From contig NZ_JAJAEO010000173.1 in the NCBI RefSeq assembly GCF_020447225.1, forward strand, positions 1 to 60,656: a stretch of 60,656 bases of DNA, written 5' to 3'. The DNA comes from Methylophaga pinxianii. Lineage in GTDB: Bacteria; Pseudomonadota; Gammaproteobacteria; Nitrosococcales; Methylophagaceae. The notes under the pieces were generated by a model that was not told where the DNA came from, made no database searches, and saw only the letters and a program-made list of their open reading frames with translations. Position 1 is the stretch's first letter. Each line of letters begins with the position of its first letter. This document shows positions 55,694-60,656 of the stretch, in pieces. Both the position numbers and the translations under genes were made by a program.

Positions 55694-57862
55694 ATGAAAT
55701 TAAAACCAAAACTCATTAGTACAGCGATAATGTCTTCGCTGATGCTGATGCCCTATGCCGTTTTGGCAGAGGAAGATGCCGTTGATACCGGCAAGATGAC
55801 TGTTACGGGTATTTTGCCTGATCGCTTAGAAGCGGTTCCAGGGTCTTTTAGTATTATTGATGAAGAGTATTTAGAAGAACGCCGTCCTATTTCTAACATT
55901 GAAAGATTACGTACCGTTCCTGGCGTTAACGTGGTTCCAGATGGCAGCATGGGCTTTGATACTAATATCGGTATCCGTGGACAAAATCCACGCCGAAGTG
56001 CCAAGTCGATGATTATGGAAGATGGTATGCATTTACAGCTGGCACCCTATGCGGATCCTGTAGTGCATTACACCACCCCATCGCAAGCCGTTAATCGTAT
56101 TGAGGTCATTAAAGGTGCTAATCAAATCCTTTATGGACCACAAACACTTGGCGGTGCGGTGAATTTTGTCACCAAACCCGTTCCACGTAATGGTGAAGTT
56201 GAAGGAAGTGTCACCTCGGCCTTTGGCAACCAAGGTTATCGTATGCTGAACGGCAGCGTTGGTTTTGGTAATGAAGTCGGCGGCGTCATGTTTGATTTCA
56301 ACCAGAACAAGGGGGACGGTGTTTATGACGATGCTGAATTTGATGTCAAAGACTACCGTTTTAAAGGCGAGCTGGATATTACCGATCGTCAAACTCTTGG
56401 CTTGAAATTAGTCCACACCCGTGACCGTCGTAATCAGACCGAAGCCTATTTAACACCGTTTGAATATGATCAAGACCCTTATTCACATCCGTCCATTGAA
56501 AACGATGAATGGGAACAAGATCGTGATGTCGTTCAGTTACAGCATATTTTCAGGGTTAATGATAACTTCAAACTGAGCTCTCAGGCTTATTACACTGATA
56601 CATTCCGCAATGGTCTGCGTAGTACAGAAGAGAATGAAGGAGACCTTGATGTTAACGGTAACATTACTTCTATTTTCAGAAACTGTCCTGATGAAGGTGG
56701 TGAAGGTATCCCGGCTGGTAATGTAACCAACCCTGGCCAATGTGCTGGCCGCCATGCTCCACGACAGTATTACACTCGAGGAATAGAGACACGTGGTGAT
56801 TTGTCTCATAGCCTGTTTGGCCTTGAGCATGACACTATCTTCGGCGTGCGTTATCACGAAGAAAACGTGCATCGTCAGGAAATTCTGGCACAGAGTGTTG
56901 CTGAACGTGAAGACTATGATTTGGCATTACTGAATAATCCAGGTGATGTGGAAGAAGCCTTTATTAAAACCAATGCACTGTCTTATTACATGCAAAACAC
57001 CACCTATGTTGGTAACTGGTCTTTCACTCCGAGTTTCCGGGTAGAAGATGTGCGTACCAGCGAAAAATTCTTTGAAGGTGGGGTTCAAGAAAATCGTGAA
57101 AGCCTGTCATATACCGAGTTCCTGCCAAGTTTTGGCATAACCTGGAATGGCATTGCTAACACAACGGTTTTTGCCGGTGTTCATAAAGGCATTGCACCAG
57201 CACGAGCTGACCGTGAATTTAGTGAAGATGGCGGCCGGGCTGAGCCAGAGGAAAGCACCTTGTATGAGGTAGGTCTACGTAGCACATATTTCAAAGGTAT
57301 CAGCTTTGAAACAGCGCTGTTCCATAACGATATCAAAAATACATTGATTGATTTTGGTGATACGTTTGATAACAGTGGTGACAGCAAGCAAAGCGGTATT
57401 GAAGTAGCAGGTCGCATTGACTTTGGCGATATTTACGGCTGGACAAATAATATTTATTTATCCGGTGCATATACCAACCTTTGGACTGCCGAGTATGAAG
57501 ATGGTCCTGATCCGACAATTAACGGAAACAGAATGCAATATGCACCTGAACATCTGTTAAACGTTGATCTTGGCTATGAACATCAAAGTGGCGTACATGC
57601 CCGTATCGGCGTACAACATGTCAGCAAACAATTTGTTGATGATGGAAATACACGGGTAGAAGATGTGAGCGGTCTTCAAGGCACCATTCCAAGCTTTACC
57701 ATCTGGAATGCTACCGTTAATTATCAAGTACCTAACACCGGGGTAACGTTATTTACAGGCGTTGAAAACCTGTTTGATAAAGAGTATCTGGTCAGTCGTA
57801 ACGAAGGTAAATTAGTAGGTCGTGAACGTCTGTACTACGGTGGTATTACTTACAACTTTTAA
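55694..57862 (+). CDS. TonB-dependent receptor, FecA-like
   Basis: 722 residues behind AGGAGAGAGAA. The signal peptide is 1-25 (VLA|E). The plug domain (about 35-150) has VTGILPDRLEAVPGS, IGIRGQNPRRS and QILYGPQTLGGAVNFVT motifs of the FecA/COG4772 group. A 22-strand barrel follows and ends YNF with the terminal Phe. There is no N-terminal signalling extension, so it is not a FecA-type signal transducer. The substrate is not evident. The flanking pseudoazurin genes make a copper-related or other metal substrate possible but unproven. Confidence 0.9.
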   Translation: MKLKPKLISTAIMSSLMLMPYAVLAEEDAVDTGKMTVTGILPDRLEAVPGSFSIIDEEYLEERRPISNIERLRTVPGVNVVPDGSMGFDTNIGIRGQNPRRSAKSMIMEDGMHLQLAPYADPVVHYTTPSQAVNRIEVIKGANQILYGPQTLGGAVNFVTKPVPRNGEVEGSVTSAFGNQGYRMLNGSVGFGNEVGGVMFDFNQNKGDGVYDDAEFDVKDYRFKGELDITDRQTLGLKLVHTRDRRNQTEAYLTPFEYDQDPYSHPSIENDEWEQDRDVVQLQHIFRVNDNFKLSSQAYYTDTFRNGLRSTEENEGDLDVNGNITSIFRNCPDEGGEGIPAGNVTNPGQCAGRHAPRQYYTRGIETRGDLSHSLFGLEHDTIFGVRYHEENVHRQEILAQSVAEREDYDLALLNNPGDVEEAFIKTNALSYYMQNTTYVGNWSFTPSFRVEDVRTSEKFFEGGVQENRESLSYTEFLPSFGITWNGIANTTVFAGVHKGIAPARADREFSEDGGRAEPEESTLYEVGLRSTYFKGISFETALFHNDIKNTLIDFGDTFDNSGDSKQSGIEVAGRIDFGDIYGWTNNIYLSGAYTNLWTAEYEDGPDPTINGNRMQYAPEHLLNVDLGYEHQSGVHARIGVQHVSKQFVDDGNTRVEDVSGLQGTIPSFTIWNATVNYQVPNTGVTLFTGVENLFDKEYLVSRNEGKLVGRERLYYGGITYNF

Positions 57863-57970
57863 TTAGCTTCAACGTTGACGGAGACAATCTTACAGAACAT
57901 GTTTTTGAATATGTATTAAACAACAGCCATTTCTCCCAGATTTGCTGTTTCTGTAGGACTATTGCCGACA

Positions 57971-57998
57971 AGCCCGCTCAGTGCGGGCTTTTTTTTGC
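57971..57998 (+). terminator. Terminator after the FecA-like receptor
   Basis: AGCCCGC-TCAGT-GCGGGCT is followed by a long T run on the plus strand. Confidence 0.85.
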
Positions 57999-58002
57999 AC
58001 AC

Positions 58003-58030
58003 AAAAAAACCCACTTTAATGTGGGTTTTG
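58003..58030 (-). terminator. Terminator after the small secreted protein gene 58047-58388
   Basis: On the minus strand ACCCAC-ATTAAA-GTGGGT is followed by T7; it sits back-to-back with the terminator of the convergent receptor gene. Confidence 0.85.
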
Positions 58031-58046
58031 CTGCTTTCAGTAGGAG

Positions 58047-58388
58047 TTAATCTTTCTGCACTTCTCGTTTATCGATATACATCAATACGATCTGCCTGTC
58101 GGTGTAAATATCGTTGGAACCGCTCTTACGCACCGTGTCATAAAAGGCTTTAAATTTTGGATCTCGTTGTTTCATTTCCTCAAGATTATCCAACAAGACC
58201 AGTGCCTGAAATGCGGTGGGTGCTGTATCAAAAAATCTCACTGTACAATAGCTGGTGATGGCTTGTCCGGTTGCTTGCAGATCAGCCTTAAGAGACTCAT
58301 CAAAGATGCATTGCTGATAATTATCATGTTCGGCAGCAACAAAACCCGAGACAAACAAACTGCTGATAGCAAAAATCTGAGCTTTCAT
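58047..58388 (-). CDS. Small secreted protein of unknown function
   Basis: 113 residues from the ATG at 58388, which has GAGAGATA before it; a longer frame start at 58403 would precede the signal peptide. Residues 1-19 form a signal peptide (VAA|E). Two Cys in the mature part (QQCIF, SYCTV) may form a disulphide, as expected in the periplasm. The rest is mixed helical. No family recognised. It is co-directional with, and 71 bp downstream of, the DUF6746-like gene. Confidence 0.7.
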   Translation of the reverse strand: MKAQIFAISSLFVSGFVAAEHDNYQQCIFDESLKADLQATGQAITSYCTVRFFDTAPTAFQALVLLDNLEEMKQRDPKFKAFYDTVRKSGSNDIYTDRQIVLMYIDKREVQKD

Positions 58389-58458
58389 TATCTCTCTGTC
58401 CAATATATTGAAGATAACGGCTCAGACTTGTGCCTTGCTGTTAGGTTCCGTTTTAAAG

Positions 58459-58842
58459 TTATGAGTCACCCATTTGACTAATGGTCTTAATAACATCCAT
58501 ATAAGCCCCACCATGCTCCTGTACCGCATCAGCATCGTATTTTTCAGAAGCCACATGAACCTCTTCCAAGGTCATCGCCAGTTTATCCAATTCTTGATTT
58601 ATTTTTGCCAAGGCATTTTCCAACGTATAGGTGAGTTCATGCACTTTGGTGACATCATCAGCCGACATGGATTCTTTCTTTAATAAAGCTTCCAATTGGT
58701 GATTATAACGCTTGAAGTGGGTTACAGCTTCCTCCAGCGAGTCTGCTGATTCGCCTTTAAAATGTTCAACTGTTTCAGCTTTTGCCATAGTGGCCACACC
58801 AAAACTCAATGCCGCCGCGGCAAGATAATTCATCACTTTCAT
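58459..58842 (-). CDS. DUF6746-like secreted helical protein
   Basis: 127 residues with a signal peptide (1-22, AKA|E). The mature part is a helical bundle rich in Lys and Glu, with ETVEHFKGESADSLEEAV at its start and a highly patterned central helix (VHELTYTLENALAKIN). From memory it matches the DUF6746 family, which has no known function; members often lie near cytochrome c or cupredoxin genes. Here it is next to the soluble pseudoazurin gene. No cysteines or histidine clusters suggest a metal site. Confidence 0.65.
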   Translation of the reverse strand: MKVMNYLAAAALSFGVATMAKAETVEHFKGESADSLEEAVTHFKRYNHQLEALLKKESMSADDVTKVHELTYTLENALAKINQELDKLAMTLEEVHVASEKYDADAVQEHGGAYMDVIKTISQMGDS

Positions 58843-58934
58843 ATTAACCTCTTAACAAACAAGAATGATTTACAAAGGATAACGATATACGTTATCAACA
58901 GTAAATAAGGACGAAATTTGTAATATCAAGGGCA

Positions 58935-58968
58935 TAAAAAAACCTCCCGTCATAACAACGAGAGGTTT
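58935..58968 (-). terminator. Terminator after the soluble pseudoazurin gene
   Basis: On the minus strand AACCTC ... GAGGTT closes a longer stem with one mismatch and is followed by a T run. Confidence 0.8.
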
Positions 58969-58988
58969 TGAGTGCAACCAAATACTGA

Positions 58989-59414
58989 TTACATGGATTC
59001 AGCTTCTGAAAGCGCTTTTTTGACGACACGGCCAACGCCGCCGGTTACATCAGCTGATTTAATGGCATCCAGATTGGTGGGCTCACCTACGATAACCGCC
59101 CCTCCCATGCCAGCGCCAATGTGCGGAGTACATTTATAGATGTAAATACCCTCATTCTCAAAGGTATATTGATAATTTTCACTCATAGGCGAGTTAATTT
59201 TTTCTGCACCTTCGGGAATCAAACCATCTATCGTTTCCACATTATGAGTAGACATATTTTCCCAACGCACCGTATCACCAGGGGCAACCTTCACCACCAA
59301 TGGTTCGTATTTCATGCCAACCGCTGTAACAACATGTGTTTCAGCAAAAACACTTTGGCTCATTAAAAGTAATGCTGCGGGAATGGTCATAATCGCTAAT
59401 TTTGTTTTAGGCAT
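58989..59414 (-). CDS. Pseudoazurin (soluble blue copper protein)
   Basis: 141 residues with a strong AGGAGG site 5 bases before ATG and a signal peptide (1-24, VFA|E). The type-1 copper ligands are His57, Cys95, His98 and Met103 (HNVETIDG ... CTPHIGAGM). In methylotrophs and denitrifiers pseudoazurin is a periplasmic electron carrier, for example to nitrite reductase or from amine dehydrogenases. It is highly similar to the domain in the tethered protein at 54315-55154, including a conserved C-terminal helix (ALSEAESM versus AVQAAEAM). Confidence 0.93.
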   Translation of the reverse strand: MPKTKLAIMTIPAALLLMSQSVFAETHVVTAVGMKYEPLVVKVAPGDTVRWENMSTHNVETIDGLIPEGAEKINSPMSENYQYTFENEGIYIYKCTPHIGAGMGGAVIVGEPTNLDAIKSADVTGGVGRVVKKALSEAESM

Positions 59415-59469
59415 GGAGCCTCCTGTTCAGTGATTAACTCAAACTTAATTAGTTATGTTGTACATGATA

Positions 59470-59484
59470 CGGGAATTATTCCCG
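59470..59484. promoter_or_regulatory. CGGGAAT-T-ATTCCCG palindrome upstream of the pseudoazurin gene
   Basis: A 15-bp perfect inverted repeat around a central T lies 56-70 nt upstream of the pseudoazurin start codon, a typical operator distance. No regulator can be named; CueR- or FNR-type consensus does not match it. Confidence 0.35.
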
Positions 59485-59568
59485 ATAACACTATTACCGA
59501 CCATTGAGAAATCATGATGGTTCCGGCATGGTTATAAGCAGATACTGTGCTTGCGTGTTTAAGGACGC

Positions 59569-59584
59569 ATTAACTTAAGTTAAT
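59569..59584. promoter_or_regulatory. ATTAACTTAAGTTAAT perfect palindrome
   Basis: A 16-bp perfect palindrome lies 31 bp beyond the 3' end of the MgtC-like gene. It could be an operator for the pseudoazurin gene downstream or simply AT-rich DNA. Confidence 0.25.
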
Positions 59585-59614
59585 CATTTTCATGGCCTCA
59601 TTAAGGAGAACTTC

Positions 59615-60046
59615 CTATCGCTCAGTACTGCCATGAGCTTTAAAATAACTGAATATCTGGAAAATAAGAAAGCCCATTACAGTCAACACAATAGCAATTT
59701 CATAACGCGCATAAGCGACAGAGATACCAATCGCGCCAGTTAGCCAAATTCCGGCCGCACTGGCTGTACCACTCACACCATTATCTTTTTTCATAATGGC
59801 ACCACCGCCGATAAAACCCATACCCGTGATAATGCCATACATAACTCTGGCTTCGGCTGCATCTCCATCGTAAACTTCTCTGGCCACCAGCATAAAAGCA
59901 CAACATGCGATGCAGACCAGCGGATAGGTTCGCATACCGGCTCCTCTGGCTTTATATTCCCGATTAAAAGCAATCGGTAAAGCAAGAAGAAATGCGATGC
60001 CTAATTGATAAGCGTGATACCAGATTAATCCAATATCAATATTCAT
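59615..60046 (-). CDS. MgtC/SapB family membrane protein
   Basis: 143 residues from the ATG preceded by GGGAGATTGGCTG; a GTG at 60061 in frame is less likely. Four membrane helices with the family GGGAIMKK and GIWLTGAIG motifs (about 85-115). MgtC homologues support growth at low magnesium and affect ATP synthase in Salmonella; some small members lack the C-terminal domain, as here. Its exact role is unclear. It is co-directional with the truncated transporter at the window end. Confidence 0.85.
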   Translation of the reverse strand: MNIDIGLIWYHAYQLGIAFLLALPIAFNREYKARGAGMRTYPLVCIACCAFMLVAREVYDGDAAEARVMYGIITGMGFIGGGAIMKKDNGVSGTASAAGIWLTGAIGISVAYARYEIAIVLTVMGFLIFQIFSYFKAHGSTER

Positions 60047-60102
60047 CAGCCAATCTCCCACTGATTAAAATGAAGTATTGTCGACTCCCTGAAATGTCGT
60101 CA

Positions 60103-60656
60103 TTAATTTGATGCAATCTGCGATTTCAAACTGCGGGGCCAGGCGGTAACTAACGCTTTTAGTAGCGTGGCGAGTGGAATCGCAAAGAAAATCCCCCAAA
60201 AACCCCAGATACCACCAAAAAACAATACAGCCAAAATAATCGATACCGGGTGTAAATTTACCGCCTCAGAAAATAAAACCGGCACCAGTACATTGCCATC
60301 CAAGGCTTGAATAACACCGTAAGCCACCAATACATAAGCAAACTCTTCTGTCAGCCCAAAATGAAAGCCAGCTACGGCAGCCACGGGAATTGTTGCCACC
60401 GCCGCACCAATAAATGGAATCAATACCGAAAAGCCCACGATAACCGCTAATAGAGCGGAATAGGGCAAACCAAACCAGGCAAAGGTAATAAAGGTAACCG
60501 TACCGACAATGATGATCTCTACTACCTTACCACGCACGTAGTTGGCGATCTGACCATCCATCTCTTTCCAGATCCGGCTCATTAACCCACGTTTTTCCGG
60601 CATCATAGATAATATAAATCCCACCAGACGTTCACGGTCTTTAAGCATAAAAAAAA
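60103..60656 (-). CDS. AI-2E/PerM family transporter, N-terminus cut by window edge
   Basis: 185 visible C-terminal residues; the frame is still open at the last base and reads FFMLKDRERL, so the ATG at 60648 is internal. It has four or five membrane helices with the family features IVGTVTFITFAWFGLP and GGIWGFWGIFFAIPLATLLKA. Members export small molecules or ions; the autoinducer-2 assignment does not apply to all. It ends 57 bp upstream of the MgtC-like gene start. Confidence 0.85.
   Translation of the reverse strand, partial: FFMLKDRERLVGFILSMMPEKRGLMSRIWKEMDGQIANYVRGKVVEIIIVGTVTFITFAWFGLPYSALLAVIVGFSVLIPFIGAAVATIPVAAVAGFHFGLTEEFAYVLVAYGVIQALDGNVLVPVLFSEAVNLHPVSIILAVLFFGGIWGFWGIFFAIPLATLLKALVTAWPRSLKSQIASN

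Noticed and set aside
55636-55719. Leader peptide ahead of the TonB receptor
   Set aside because: The frame overlaps the receptor start and has no convincing ribosome site or attenuator structure.
55694-57862. Assigning the FecA-like receptor to copper or lanthanide uptake
   Set aside because: Only neighbour context supports it; the sequence itself does not identify the substrate.

Overview
The window is a gammaproteobacterial chromosome segment. Gene order (gidA-gidB-parA-parB next to atpIBEFHAGDC-glmU; rsmB-ntrYX-trkA; yqgE-ruvX-pyrR-pyrB-pyrC') and two pseudoazurins suggest a marine methylotroph-like or Piscirickettsiaceae-like relative such as Methylophaga. That placement is inference from gene content; no rRNA is present. 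The mnmG-rsmG-parA-parB-atp neighbourhood is the set usually found near the replication origin, but I saw no convincing DnaA-box cluster or parS site.

Layout. 1-4.9 kb: a 5'-truncated TetR regulator, a His-rich secreted protein, a TonB-dependent siderophore receptor, a bacterioferritin-family ferritin lacking the haem Met, a glycine-zipper protein and a secreted cupin: an accessory, probably metal/iron-related block. 5.0-5.75 kb: a transposase-free composite of nested inverted repeats (MITE-like), abutting a hypothetical gene broken at an A8 run (5748-6589). 6.6-15.1 kb: glmU and the complete F1Fo ATP synthase operon, with a recognisable sigma70 promoter. 15.2-21.5 kb: an unusual soluble chemoreceptor-like protein with a C-terminal solute-binding domain, then parB, parA, rsmG, mnmG. 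21.7-34.9 kb: dgkA, lgt, a nitrogen block (sigma54 promoter, TorF-like porin, PII, Amt; then hemE and gltBD), purEK and a SelW-like protein. 35-40 kb: topA, smg, dprA and a LysM protein. 40.2-53.4 kb: cytochrome c, def-fmt-rsmB-DUF4390-ntrY-ntrX-trkA, then yqgE-ruvX-pyrR-pyrB-pyrC', a DUF3012 lipoprotein and a HAD hydrolase. 53.4-60.7 kb: a gene-poor, possibly decayed stretch, tRNA-Asp, then an accessory block with a membrane-tethered pseudoazurin, a FecA-like TonB receptor, two small secreted proteins, a second soluble pseudoazurin, an MgtC-like protein and a truncated AI-2E/PerM transporter.

How the genes work together. The core is energy generation (ATP synthase), chromosome segregation, nitrogen assimilation (PII/Amt/GOGAT, NtrYX), nucleotide synthesis (purEK, pyrRBC') and translation initiation/maturation (def, fmt, rsmB). 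The two ends carry envelope metal-handling genes. The points that most deserve a second look are the chemoreceptor/solute-binding fusion, the tethered/soluble pseudoazurin pair around a TonB receptor, the A8 slippery frameshift, the shared TTTACAT promoter motif around the first TonB receptor, and the nested-repeat element.
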